Assembly (NCBI RefSeq): GCF_044458865.1
Contig: NZ_JBITIH010000004.1
Location: 62,001 to 126,000, forward strand
Source of the DNA: Micromonospora_G sp044458865
Lineage (GTDB): Bacteria; Actinomycetota; Actinomycetes; Mycobacteriales; Micromonosporaceae
Reading direction: 5' to 3'
Length of the DNA stretch: 64,000 nucleotides
The notes under the pieces were generated by a model, which saw only the letters and a program-made list of their open reading frames with translations, was not told where the DNA came from and searched no databases. Made by a program: the position numbers and the translations under genes. Positions 25,090 through 33,650 of the stretch are shown one piece after another. Numbering within the stretch: position 1 is the stretch's first letter; the number at the start of each line of letters is the position of its first letter.

Positions 25090-25815
25090 TCAGACCAGTT
25101 CGGCGTCGTGGACCAGCAGCGCCACCTGTACCCGATTGTTCAGCTCCAGCTTGGCCAGCAACCGGGAGACGTACGCCTTGACCGTCGCCACGCTCATGAA
25201 GAGCTCGGCCGAGATCTCCGCGTTCGAGCAGCCGCGACCGAGCGCCAGGGCTACCTCCCGCTCCCGCTCGCTGAGCCCGGCGAGCTGCCGGAGCGCGCGG
25301 TCCCGCCGTGGGGCGACACCACCGGACCCACCTGTCGCCGGCAGCGCGCCGACCCGAGGTCCCGTGGTGGGCCCGGTCGCGTACGCGATCAGCCGACGGG
25401 TGACCGCGGGCGACAGGGTGGCCTCCCCGGCCGCGACCCGACGGACCGCGCGCACGATCTCGGCCGGCGGGGTGTCCTTGAGCAGGAAGCCGCTCGCACC
25501 CGCCCGCAGCGCCCGAAGCACGTGCTCGTCCGCGTCGAAGGTGGTCAGCACCAGCACCTCCGGCGGGTCGGGTGCCGCCCGCAGCGCCTCGGTCGCGGCC
25601 AGCCCGTCGACCCGGGGCATCCGGATGTCCATCAACACCACGTCCGGGATGTACGCGGCGACCGCGGCGGCGACCTCCGCACCGTCGGCCACCTCCCCCA
25701 CCACCCGCAGGTCCGGCACGCCGCCGAGGATCATCGACAGGCCGGCCCGGACCAGCGCGTCGTCGTCGACCAGCAGCACCCGGATGGGTGGGCTCGCGGC
25801 CGAGCCGTCGCTCAC
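25090..25815 (-). CDS. NarL/LuxR-family response regulator
   Basis: A 241-residue DNA-binding response regulator. The start is GTG 25815, overlapping the kinase stop codon by 4 bases (GTGA). The receiver domain (about residues 10-130) has the acidic pair in VLLVDDDALV, the phosphorylated Asp in PDVVLMDIRMP, the conserved Thr in LVLTTFDADE and the Lys in FLLKDTPP. A Gly-rich linker leads to a LuxR-type helix-turn-helix (LSEREREVALALGRGCSNAE through VKAYVSRLLAKLELNNR). It is co-transcribed with its sensor kinase and divergent from an ABC exporter it probably controls. Confidence 0.93.
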   Translation of the reverse strand: MSDGSAASPPIRVLLVDDDALVRAGLSMILGGVPDLRVVGEVADGAEVAAAVAAYIPDVVLMDIRMPRVDGLAATEALRAAPDPPEVLVLTTFDADEHVLRALRAGASGFLLKDTPPAEIVRAVRRVAAGEATLSPAVTRRLIAYATGPTTGPRVGALPATGGSGGVAPRRDRALRQLAGLSEREREVALALGRGCSNAEISAELFMSVATVKAYVSRLLAKLELNNRVQVALLVHDAELV

Positions 25816-27062
25816 GCCGACCACGGCAGCCAGGCTGCCAGCCGAAAGTCGCCGGACTCGGTACGGCCGTGCTCCAGCCGCCCGCCGGCCAGGCTGGTCC
25901 GCTCGGCGAGCCCGACCAGTCCGGTGCCGGTGCCGGGGATCCGCTGCGCGGGCGGCTGCCCGACCGGCCAGCGGTTGCAGACCTCGACGCTCAGCCCGGT
26001 GCCGGGACCACCGGCCACGGTCACCGTGACCGCGGCGCCGACCGCGTGCTTGCGGGCGTTGGTCAGCCCTTCCTGCACGATCCGGTACGCGCTGCGCCCG
26101 ATTCCGGCCGGCACCGCCTCCGCGTGGTCGACCTGCTCCCGTACGCTGACCCGCATCCCGGCTACCCGGGACTCCTCGGCGAGCATGGCGAGGTCGGCCA
26201 GGGTCGGCTGGGGACGCTCCGGTCCCTCGCCGGCGCCCTCCTCCCGGAGCACACCGATCACCTCGCGCAGGTCCTGGAGCGCCTGGTGGGCGTTGTCCCG
26301 GATCACCCCGGCGGCACGGGCCACCTCGTCCGGCGGCGCGTCCGGGCGGAACTCCAGCGCCCCGGCATGCAGGCTGAGCAGTGAGATCCGGTGGGCGAGC
26401 ACGTCGTGCATCTCCCGGGCGATCCGGGTTCGTTCCAGGTGCCGGGCCTGGGCGACGCGCAACTGCTGCTCGGCTTCGGCCCGGTACGCCCGGTCCCGCA
26501 ACGAGACGACCAGTTGGCGCCGGGCCCGGACCACCATGCCCCAGAGCACCACCGAGGCGGTGATGGTCACGGCCAGCGCGACGGTGGCACGGAGGCTGAC
26601 GGTCGGGTCGGGACGCATCCAGCAGAAGACGAGCGCGGCCAGGAGGTGCAGGACGACCACCGGTCCGGCCACCCGGAGCGGCCGGTGCACCACCACGGTG
26701 AAGAGCAGGATCAGGACGACCATCGCGGACGGGGCGGAGATCAGGCTCAACGGCAGTGCGGCGACGGCGAGTTGGACCGGCCAGCGGCGGCGTACCCAGA
26801 GCACGGCGCAGAGCAGCGCGCTGAACCAGCCGTCGAGGGTGAGCAGCCACTCCGGGATGGTGCCGCCCCACGGGGTCGGTTGATCGCGCTGGTGCAGATC
26901 CCAGGAGACCATGACCGCGAACCCGAGGGCGATCAGGAAGATCAGCGAGTCGACGATCCAGTCGCGGGTGGTCCGGCGCGGCTGGCGTCCGGCCCGGTCC
27001 CGCTCGGCGGTCAGGGCGGACGGCAGCAGCCAGGCGTTCTCCGAAGCCGCGATACCGGTCAC
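25812..27062 (-). CDS. Membrane sensor histidine kinase (HisKA_3 type)
   Basis: A 416-residue kinase, partner of the downstream response regulator. Residues about 35-185 contain several transmembrane helices with very short extracellular loops, the type of intramembrane-sensing kinase that detects membrane or antibiotic stress. The dimerisation domain has the phospho-acceptor His in RTRIAREMHDVLAHRISLLS. The HATPase_c domain follows, with NARKHA (N box) and GTGTGLVGLAER (G box). The neighbouring divergent ABC transporter genes suggest control of export. Confidence 0.92.
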   Translation of the reverse strand: MTGIAASENAWLLPSALTAERDRAGRQPRRTTRDWIVDSLIFLIALGFAVMVSWDLHQRDQPTPWGGTIPEWLLTLDGWFSALLCAVLWVRRRWPVQLAVAALPLSLISAPSAMVVLILLFTVVVHRPLRVAGPVVVLHLLAALVFCWMRPDPTVSLRATVALAVTITASVVLWGMVVRARRQLVVSLRDRAYRAEAEQQLRVAQARHLERTRIAREMHDVLAHRISLLSLHAGALEFRPDAPPDEVARAAGVIRDNAHQALQDLREVIGVLREEGAGEGPERPQPTLADLAMLAEESRVAGMRVSVREQVDHAEAVPAGIGRSAYRIVQEGLTNARKHAVGAAVTVTVAGGPGTGLSVEVCNRWPVGQPPAQRIPGTGTGLVGLAERTSLAGGRLEHGRTESGDFRLAAWLPWSA

Positions 27063-27191
27063 GGCCCTATGTTACGAACTGTCACCGGCCTCGGACAGCG
27101 ACCAAAGTCGAAGCCGGACCGTAGACCAAGGTCGCGGGGAGCCGACCGACGGCCGCAGCGGCGGGTGGCAGCCGACGGTCAAGCTGGTTGC

Positions 27192-28091
27192 ATGATTGCG
27201 GTCAACCATCTGAGCAAACGGTACGGCGCCCATCCGGCCGTCAACGATGTCACGTTCCAGTGCGAACCGGGCACGGTGACCGGATTCCTCGGGCCGAACG
27301 GCGCCGGTAAGTCCACCACCATGCGGATGATCTGCGGGCTGACCCCGCCCTCCGCCGGCACCGCGACGATCAATGGGGTTCGGTACCAGGACCTGCCGAA
27401 CCCGGGGCGGGAGATCGGCATCCTGCTGGACGCCTCCGCCCAGCACGCCGGGCGTACCGGCCAGGAGGCGTTGACCCTGGCCGCGCTGACCATGGGGGTC
27501 GACCGGCGGCGGGTCGGCGAGGCCCTGGAGCGAGTCGGCCTGAACGCGGTCGCGGCGAAGCGGCGGGTGGGGAAGTACTCCCTCGGCATGCGGCAGCGGC
27601 TCGGCCTGGCGCAGGCGCTGCTGGGTGAGCCCCGGGTGTTGATCCTGGACGAGCCGGCGAACGGCCTGGACCCGGAGGGGATCTTCTGGATGCGCGGTCT
27701 GCTGCGCGAGTTCGCGGACCGGGGCGGCACCGTTCTGCTCTCCTCCCACCTGCTGCGGGAGGTGGAGGCGGTGGCGGACCGGCTGGTCGTGATCGGGGGT
27801 GGCCGGGTCGTCGCCCAGGGCAGCAAGGACGAGTTGCTGGCCGGGACCGGCACGGTGGTCCGGGCGCTCGACCCGCAGACGCTGCGTACGGCGTTGCAGC
27901 GGGCCGGGCTGACCGCCACCACCAGCACCGACGGCAGTCTGCTGGTGCAGGCGGAGCCGGTGGCGGTCGGTCGGGTCGCGGCTGACGCCGGGGCGGTCCT
28001 GATCGAGCTGCGTTCCGCCGAGAGCAACGGCCTGGAACAGATCTTCCTCACTCTGACCGCCGGTGACTCGGTACTGGAGGCCGTCAAATGA
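27192..28091 (+). CDS. ABC transporter ATP-binding protein
   Basis: A 299-residue DrrA-like ATPase. Walker A is GPNGAGKST near residue 37, the signature motif is YSLGMRQRLGLAQALLGEP and Walker B is VLILDEPANGLDPEG. A C-terminal extension of about 80 residues is typical of multidrug/bacitracin-type exporters. It drives the permease encoded by the next gene, with which it overlaps by ATGA. The control is likely by the divergent two-component system 130 bases upstream. Confidence 0.93.
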   Translation: MIAVNHLSKRYGAHPAVNDVTFQCEPGTVTGFLGPNGAGKSTTMRMICGLTPPSAGTATINGVRYQDLPNPGREIGILLDASAQHAGRTGQEALTLAALTMGVDRRRVGEALERVGLNAVAAKRRVGKYSLGMRQRLGLAQALLGEPRVLILDEPANGLDPEGIFWMRGLLREFADRGGTVLLSSHLLREVEAVADRLVVIGGGRVVAQGSKDELLAGTGTVVRALDPQTLRTALQRAGLTATTSTDGSLLVQAEPVAVGRVAADAGAVLIELRSAESNGLEQIFLTLTAGDSVLEAVK

Positions 28092-28885
28092 CCACCGCGA
28101 CCATCAACTCGACCACCTCGCCGGCCGGGCCGGCGTCGCATCCGGCGCTGCGGCGTGCCGGGCTGGCCCGGCTCACCGGGGTCGAGCTGCGCAAGCTCAC
28201 CGACACCCGGGCCGGCTACTGGCTGCTGATCGTGATCGCCCTGGCTGCGGCGGCGATCGTCACCGTGCAGCTCTTCGCCATGCCCGACCAGGACCAGACC
28301 TTCGTCAACTTCTTCGTCCCGTCGCTGCTCCCGGTCGGCATCCTGCTGCCGGTGCTCGGCATCCTGCTGGTCACCGGCGAGTGGTCGCAACGCACCGCGA
28401 TGACGACGTTCGCCCTGGTGCCGCAGCGGTCCCGGGTGCTGGTCGCGAAGATCGCCGCGGCGACGATCGCATCGCTCGCGTCGGTGCTGGCCAGCCTGGC
28501 GGTCGCCGCGATCGGCACCGCGCTCGCGTCGGCGACGGGTGGGGCCGGCACGTGGTCGTTCGAGCCGGTCATCATCGCGTACGCGGCGCTGTTCCAGATC
28601 ATCAACGTGGTGATGGGGGTGGCGTTCGGCATGCTGTTCCTGAACACCCCACTGGCGATCGTGCTCTACCTGCTGCTGCCGATCGTCTGGTCGCTCCTGG
28701 GCGGAATGATCAGTGGCCTGCGCCGGGTCGCGGAGTGGCTCGACCTCAGCGTCACCATGATGCCGCTGACCACGTCCGAGGTGACCGCCGGCCAGTGGGG
28801 CCGGATCGCCGTCTCGGTGCTGGTCTGGGTGCTGCTACCGCTCGCCGCCGGAATGGTACGGATCGTTCGGCGCGAGGTGTCGTAG
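28088..28885 (+). CDS. ABC transporter permease (ABC-2 type)
   Basis: A 265-residue membrane protein with about six transmembrane helices after a cytoplasmic N-terminus that contains RLTGVELRKLTDTRAGYWLL, a segment typical of ABC-2/NatB-like permeases. It pairs with the upstream ATPase (4-base overlap) and overlaps the next gene by one base (TAGTG). Probably it exports an antimicrobial peptide, lipid or drug; the substrate cannot be told. Confidence 0.9.
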   Translation: MTTATINSTTSPAGPASHPALRRAGLARLTGVELRKLTDTRAGYWLLIVIALAAAAIVTVQLFAMPDQDQTFVNFFVPSLLPVGILLPVLGILLVTGEWSQRTAMTTFALVPQRSRVLVAKIAAATIASLASVLASLAVAAIGTALASATGGAGTWSFEPVIIAYAALFQIINVVMGVAFGMLFLNTPLAIVLYLLLPIVWSLLGGMISGLRRVAEWLDLSVTMMPLTTSEVTAGQWGRIAVSVLVWVLLPLAAGMVRIVRREVS

Positions 28886-29634
28886 TGACCGCCTCCGGTC
28901 CCGGACCGGCCGGGCCGGCGGAGGCACGGAAGGTGGCCGAGCCGGGCTGGGTACGGGCACTGATCTGGGGTCTCTTTCCGTTGCTCGGCGCGGGCGTCAT
29001 CGGTGGGCTGAACGCGATCACCGGTTGGTTGGTGAAGCTGCCGTGGGGGCCGGTGAAGTATCCGGCGAAGTTCGTGGACGACCTGCCCGAGCCGGCCGCG
29101 ACACTCGGGGCGGTCGCCATCGGCCTGGTCGCCGGGCTGATCGTCGCCGTCACGGCGGTGCACGAGCAGTTGGCGGTGACCGTCGCTCCCGAGCGGGTCA
29201 TCCTGTCCCGGGGGGACGGGACCGTACGGAGCGTCGACGGGGCCGACGTCGCGCTGGTCTTCCTCGACGGCAAGCAGTTGGTGCTGTTGGATCCGGCCGG
29301 CATGGAGCTGGCCCGGGAGAAGTCGGATCTGGACGCCGAGGCGCTGCGGGAGGCGTTCGAGGCGCACGGGTTCCGGTGGGTCGCCGAGGATCCGCACCGG
29401 GCCGAGTACCGGCTCTGGGTGGCTCCGGTCGGCGACCTGCCGGACGCGGTGAACGTCCTGCTCGCCGCCCGCCAGAAGGCGTTGAAGGACGACAAGGCCG
29501 GGTACGCGTCGCGGATCCGTACGGAGCTGGGTCAGCTCGGTTACGTGATCCGCGACGAGCGGAAGAAGCACCAGTACTGGCGCCGGGTGCCCGGCCCCCG
29601 GCCACGTTCCGACGCGCTCCCGCCCCCGGACTGA
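28885..29634 (+). CDS. YqeB-like conserved membrane protein
   Basis: A 249-residue protein, GTG start overlapping the permease stop by one base. Two transmembrane helices (about residues 24-45 and 75-97) precede a cytoplasmic domain with LAVTVAPERVILSRGDG, VALVFLDGKQLVLLDPAGME and a C-terminal basic part ending RKKHQYWRRV. The pattern resembles the YqeB family of uncharacterised actinobacterial and Bacillus membrane proteins. Its place in the ABC operon suggests an accessory role in the same stress response. Confidence 0.75.
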   Translation: MTASGPGPAGPAEARKVAEPGWVRALIWGLFPLLGAGVIGGLNAITGWLVKLPWGPVKYPAKFVDDLPEPAATLGAVAIGLVAGLIVAVTAVHEQLAVTVAPERVILSRGDGTVRSVDGADVALVFLDGKQLVLLDPAGMELAREKSDLDAEALREAFEAHGFRWVAEDPHRAEYRLWVAPVGDLPDAVNVLLAARQKALKDDKAGYASRIRTELGQLGYVIRDERKKHQYWRRVPGPRPRSDALPPPD

Positions 29635-29645
29635 CCGCGAGGGTT

Positions 29646-29700
29646 GATCATGAAGTTGGCGTGGACTGCGCGAGCCGACGTCCGCGCCAACTTCATGGTC
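29646..29700. terminator. 21-base-pair hairpin between convergent genes
   Basis: Arms 29646-29666 and 29680-29700 pair over 21 positions with two G-U wobbles, including the core CATGAAGTTGGCG / CGCCAACTTCATG, around a 13-base loop. It fills the 78 bases between the YqeB-like gene and the alpha-xylosidase stop codon, so it should terminate transcription in both directions. Confidence 0.8.
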
Positions 29701-29712
29701 GACAGGAGAGGG

Positions 29713-31986
29713 TCAGCAGGGCCCGGTCCAGGCGCTCTGGCCGGCGGGGACGGAGTGGATCTCGGCCGTGGGGGTCGGGCGGACCGCCCAGACGGCGGGC
29801 GCGCCGGAGAGCCGGGTGGCGGTGAGCGTCGACCCGGAACGGACGACCGAGAAACGCGCCGCCTCGGTGCCGTCGGTGGCGGGCACGCTCACCGTCACCT
29901 CGACGCCGTCACGAAGCTGGTAGACCGCCAGGGTCACCCCGTCGGCATACGGGTAGTCGGGGCGGTCGCGCACGGCACCGAGCGGCAGCACCGTACCGGG
30001 GCGGACCAGCACCGGCACCCGATCGAAGCCGACCGACTCCCGCACCCAGCGCGGACCGGCGAACTCCGTACCGGTGATCAGGTCCGTCCAGGTTCCCTCC
30101 GGCACGTAGTAGCTCACCGTGCCCTCCGCGTTGAACACCGGCGCCACCAGCAGGCTGTCGCCGAGCAGATACTGCCGATCCAGGTACGGCACCGCCGGGT
30201 CGTCCGGGAACTCGGCCACCAGCGGCCGGAGCACCGGCATTCCCTCCCGGTGCGCGACCAGCGCCTGCCCGAACAGGTACGGCATCAGCCGCGCCTTGAG
30301 CCGGGTGAAGGTCCGCAGTACGTCAACCGCCTCCTCGTCGAAGTCCCACGGCACCCGGTAGCTCTGGCTGCCGTGCAGTCGGCTGTGCGTGGAGAGCAGT
30401 CCGAACGGCACCCAACGCTTGAACAGGGCGGGATCGGGCTTCCCCTCGAAACCGCCGATGTCATGGCTCCAGTAGCCGAAGCCGGACATGGCCAGCGAGA
30501 GCCCGCCGCGCAGCGTCTCGGCCATCGACTCGAAGGTGGACTCGCTGTCGCCACCCCAGTGCACCGGAAACTGCTGGCCACCCGCGGTCGCCGAACGGGC
30601 GAAGAGCACCGCCTCCCCCTCGCCCCGGTGCTCCCGCAGCAGGTCGAAGACGAGCTGGTTGTAGATCTGGGTGTAGTAGTTGTGCATCCGCTCCGGGTCC
30701 GAGCCGTCGTGCCAGACCACGTCGATCGGAATCCGCTCACCGAAGTCGGTCTTGAACGCGTCCACCCCCATCTCCAGCAGACCGCGCAGCTTCTCGGCGT
30801 ACCAGGTCCGGGCTTCGGGGTTGGTGAAGTCGACCAGCGCCATCCCGGCCTGCCACTGGTCCCACTGCCAGACGTCGCCGTTCGCCGTCCTGACCAGGTA
30901 GCCGTGCGCCATGCCCTCGGCAAAGAGCGCCGACCGCTGGGCGATGTACGGGTTGATCCAGACGCAGATCCGCAGGTTGCGCTCGCGCAGCCGCCCGAGC
31001 ATGCCGACCGGGTCCGGAAAGACCTGCGGGTCCCACTCGAAGTCGGACCAGTGGAACTCGCGCATCCAGAAGCAGTCGAAGTGGAAGACCGACAGCGGCA
31101 GATCCCGGTCGGCCATCGCGCCGACGAACCTGTGCACCGTCTCCTCGTCGTACGAGGTGGTGAAGGAGGTGCTCAGCCAGAGGCCGAACGACCAGGCCGG
31201 CGGAAGCGCGGGACGGCCGGTGAGCGCGGTGTACCTGCGCAGGATCTCCCGGGGAGTGGGACCGTAGATGACCAGGTACTCCATCGACTGCCCGGCGACG
31301 CTGAACGAAACCTTCGACACCGCCTCGGCGCCGACCTCGAACGACACGTTGCCGGGGTGGTTGACGAAGACGCCGTACCCGGCGGTGGTCAGGTAGAACG
31401 GCACGTTCTTGTACGCGTGCTCGCTGCTGGTGCCGCCGTCCTCCTGCCAGATGTCGACGGTCTGCCCGTTCTTCACCACCGGGCCGAAGCGCTCGCCGAG
31501 CCCGTACACCGTCTCGCCGACGCCGAGCAGGAGTTGCTCGCGGACGTACGGGCCGTCGTCGGTGTCGAGCGCCGCCATGCTCCTGTATCCGCTGCTGGTC
31601 AGGACCTGGTCACCGGCGACGAATTCGAGGCGCCAGTCGTCGCCCCGGTGGAACCGGGCGGTGAGCGCACCGGAGGTGAGGGTGGCGTGGTCGGCGTCGT
31701 CGCCGATCCGCACCTCGGTCGCCGGGTCGGTGGTGAGCCGGAACTCGGGGCGGCGGGGACGCTCGCCGAGCAGGTGCGCCACCTTGACCGCGATCACGTG
31801 CGGTGCCGGCGAACTGCACCGTACGGTGATCAGTGGCTGGTTGAGGGTGTCGCCCCGGCCGAGGATCTTTTTCGTGGGGGCGTACACGGTCAGCGCGGTG
31901 GGCTCCACCGCGACGTCGCGTACCTGCATCGGATAGAGCGGGTGTACGCCGTCGCGCATCCGCCAGTAACCGTTACTGAACTTCAT
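29713..31986 (-). CDS. yicI: Alpha-xylosidase (GH31, YicI type)
   Basis: A 757-residue glycoside hydrolase of family 31 that releases alpha-linked xylose (for example isoprimeverose from xyloglucan). The start at 31986 (MKFSNGYWRM) is the start typical of YicI; the frame stays open upstream but becomes antisense-like. The nucleophile is D414 in DAFKTDFGERIP and the acid/base is D480 in HWGGDSESTFE; spacing and context are as in E. coli YicI (D416 and D482). The N-terminal beta-sandwich, the TIM barrel and the C-terminal beta domains are all present. The enzyme has no signal peptide. A remnant of a sugar ABC permease lies 23 bases upstream, suggesting that it once ended a sugar-uptake operon. 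Confidence 0.95.
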   Translation of the reverse strand: MKFSNGYWRMRDGVHPLYPMQVRDVAVEPTALTVYAPTKKILGRGDTLNQPLITVRCSSPAPHVIAVKVAHLLGERPRRPEFRLTTDPATEVRIGDDADHATLTSGALTARFHRGDDWRLEFVAGDQVLTSSGYRSMAALDTDDGPYVREQLLLGVGETVYGLGERFGPVVKNGQTVDIWQEDGGTSSEHAYKNVPFYLTTAGYGVFVNHPGNVSFEVGAEAVSKVSFSVAGQSMEYLVIYGPTPREILRRYTALTGRPALPPAWSFGLWLSTSFTTSYDEETVHRFVGAMADRDLPLSVFHFDCFWMREFHWSDFEWDPQVFPDPVGMLGRLRERNLRICVWINPYIAQRSALFAEGMAHGYLVRTANGDVWQWDQWQAGMALVDFTNPEARTWYAEKLRGLLEMGVDAFKTDFGERIPIDVVWHDGSDPERMHNYYTQIYNQLVFDLLREHRGEGEAVLFARSATAGGQQFPVHWGGDSESTFESMAETLRGGLSLAMSGFGYWSHDIGGFEGKPDPALFKRWVPFGLLSTHSRLHGSQSYRVPWDFDEEAVDVLRTFTRLKARLMPYLFGQALVAHREGMPVLRPLVAEFPDDPAVPYLDRQYLLGDSLLVAPVFNAEGTVSYYVPEGTWTDLITGTEFAGPRWVRESVGFDRVPVLVRPGTVLPLGAVRDRPDYPYADGVTLAVYQLRDGVEVTVSVPATDGTEAARFSVVRSGSTLTATRLSGAPAVWAVRPTPTAEIHSVPAGQSAWTGPC

Positions 31987-32009
31987 TCTCGGTCCTATCG
32001 GTCGAGACT

Positions 32010-32129
32010 TCACCTGACCGCACCGGCCCTCACGCCGCGGGTCAGGGTGCGCTGGAAGACGAGGAGGAAGCGCACCGCCGGCATGATGCCGAGCAGGGGC
32101 GAGGCGCTGGTCATGGTCGCGTCCATCAT
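32010..32129 (-). pseudogene. Remnant of a carbohydrate ABC-transporter permease (MalG-like C-terminus)
   Basis: About 40 codons on the minus strand end in MPAVRFLLVFQRTLTRGVRA and GAVR before a stop. This is the characteristic end of MalG-type sugar permeases (P-x-x-x-L-F-L-x-F-Q-R-x-x-x-x-G-x-x-x-G-A-x-K). The upstream codons (before residue MMDAT) do not encode membrane helices, so at least 85% of the gene is missing. The stop is 23 bases before the alpha-xylosidase start, the usual operon order. I infer a deletion that removed the transporter genes. Confidence 0.7.
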
Positions 32130-32275
32130 CCCGTCGCCCTGGAGCACACGAGGGCCACCGGGACGGTCTGGCTCGTCCCACCACTCCACCGCACCCAGCG
32201 GCGGCACAGCCGTCCCGCCCACACCCCATAAACTCTCCCGCCGGCAGGGTCTTCCACCCCTCTCCCACGAGCAGG

Positions 32276-33004
32276 ATGTACAGGATGCACGAGGTCGTCT
32301 GGTCGGATTTGAACTGTTTCATCGGCCGATCCGCCCACATTCCGTCCTTGCTTGACGATCTCGGGTCAGGGGACGAGGAGGCCAGCTCTGATGCGTACGA
32401 GTTGTTGGCATATGACCTGGCCTGGAACGAAAATGTATTCGAGGCGACCCCCTATGCGATTCGCGCGATAGTCAAACGCCTCGCGCGCCACGAAATCGCA
32501 CACCCGCAGGGCGCGCTTGCGTTGCTCGGGATATTTGGCAACGGGGCGAGGGCAAGTCCGGAGAAGATCCAGTGGCGCGGACAAGAGGTCGACCTCACGA
32601 CCCTGTGCCAGGATCTCGTGGAGAGCGAACTTGATCTCTACGTGGGCTACCTGTCCAGTGACGATTCGCGTCTCGGCGCGCTCGAAGTGATCAGCACCTT
32701 TCGCGGAAGGGTCGACGAGGCGGCGTCCGCGCTGCACGGTGCAGCCGGCAGGGCCAATTCGATCGAAGCCCGAAAGGAGATCCTCAAGGCGATCGACGAC
32801 CTCCGCGAATGGAATGAACCCGACGGAGGTCGGTCCGACTCATTTTCGTCGCACCATGATCCGGCTATCCAAGCAAGGGTTGCAAGGAAACACGCCATTG
32901 TCGCCCGCATCGCGCGGGGCGAACACGACAGGCCGATCAGAAGGGGCCTGATCCTGTCGATCCGGCAGCGACTCCTGCGGATGATCAGACGCGGCTGGAA
33001 CTGA
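32276..33004 (+). CDS. HEAT-repeat-like protein, 242 aa (immunity-protein-like)
   Basis: The protein starts with a stretch typical of a large actinobacterial family with HEAT-like repeats: WSDLNCFIGRSAHIPSLLDD, then SSDAYELLAYDLAWNENVF, EATPYAIRAIVKRL. Such proteins are found near polymorphic toxin loci or as lone immunity-like genes, and are predicted to wrap around partner proteins. The C-terminus is basic (RRGLILSIRQRLLRMIRRGW). The base composition is clearly lower in GC than the neighbours (many AAA, ATA, GAT and TTT codons), which points to acquisition by transfer. No toxin gene is visible next to it. ATG 32276 is used; 32285 is an alternative. Confidence 0.75.
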   Translation: MYRMHEVVWSDLNCFIGRSAHIPSLLDDLGSGDEEASSDAYELLAYDLAWNENVFEATPYAIRAIVKRLARHEIAHPQGALALLGIFGNGARASPEKIQWRGQEVDLTTLCQDLVESELDLYVGYLSSDDSRLGALEVISTFRGRVDEAASALHGAAGRANSIEARKEILKAIDDLREWNEPDGGRSDSFSSHHDPAIQARVARKHAIVARIARGEHDRPIRRGLILSIRQRLLRMIRRGWN

Positions 33005-33248
33005 GCAGCCGAACAGGATCGTCAACTTGTGCGGGGGATTCGTGCCGGTGTCCCGAAGACGAGTGGCAGAGCGAGACGGTGCGGCTACGAAGCTCCGGCC
33101 GTACCGCCGTCCTGACCGCCGATGAGTACAGCCTGGCAGCTCACGACGGCGGCACGGTTGCGCGGACACCCGGCGTTGCTAGGGTCGTTGCAGTTGATCA
33201 GGGACGGGCCGGTGGTACGGCCGCCAACGGACACCGGAGGAGCAAGGC

Positions 33249-33641
33249 GTGTTCACGCTCGTGTCGTCCGAGGTGCTCGACGACTGGAAGCGGCTCGCGG
33301 CTCGGGTCCGGGACACGCTCGCCGAGGCCGGCCTGCCGGTCGCGGTCGAGAACGAACCCGACTACTTCGCCGGTGTGACGGTGGACGTCGACCCCGGCGA
33401 CGACGAGGCCGGCGGCGTCTTCGTCCTCTGGCGACCACACCGACGACTTGGCAACGCGGTCGCGGAGAGCGTCACCGAACAGCGAACCGACGACCCGGTG
33501 CTGCACCACTTCGGTGCCATCGCCGAGGCCATGCGACAGGCGGCCTGGTCCATCCTCGACTCGGCCGGCTTCACCGTCGCCGACCCGCACACCGACTACC
33601 GTCCCCTGCAACTCCAGGTCGTCGCCGGCCCACCAGAGTGA
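33249..33641 (+). CDS. Small hypothetical protein, 130 aa
   Basis: GTG start at 33249 with GGAGGAGCAAGG upstream. The protein is acidic and soluble (MFTLVSSEVLDDWKRLAARV, then VDVDPGDDEAGGVFVLWRPH), probably a small alpha/beta fold, and shows no motif I can assign. Similar single-domain proteins are common beside signalling and immunity-like genes in actinomycetes. It ends 9 bases before the convergent SDR gene. Confidence 0.75.
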   Translation: MFTLVSSEVLDDWKRLAARVRDTLAEAGLPVAVENEPDYFAGVTVDVDPGDDEAGGVFVLWRPHRRLGNAVAESVTEQRTDDPVLHHFGAIAEAMRQAAWSILDSAGFTVADPHTDYRPLQLQVVAGPPE

Positions 33642-33650
33642 ACGCCCCGC

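Noticed and set aside
29644..32355. A plus-strand open frame of about 900 codons
   Set aside because: It is antisense to the alpha-xylosidase gene, which has both catalytic Asp residues; the plus frame has no recognisable domain.
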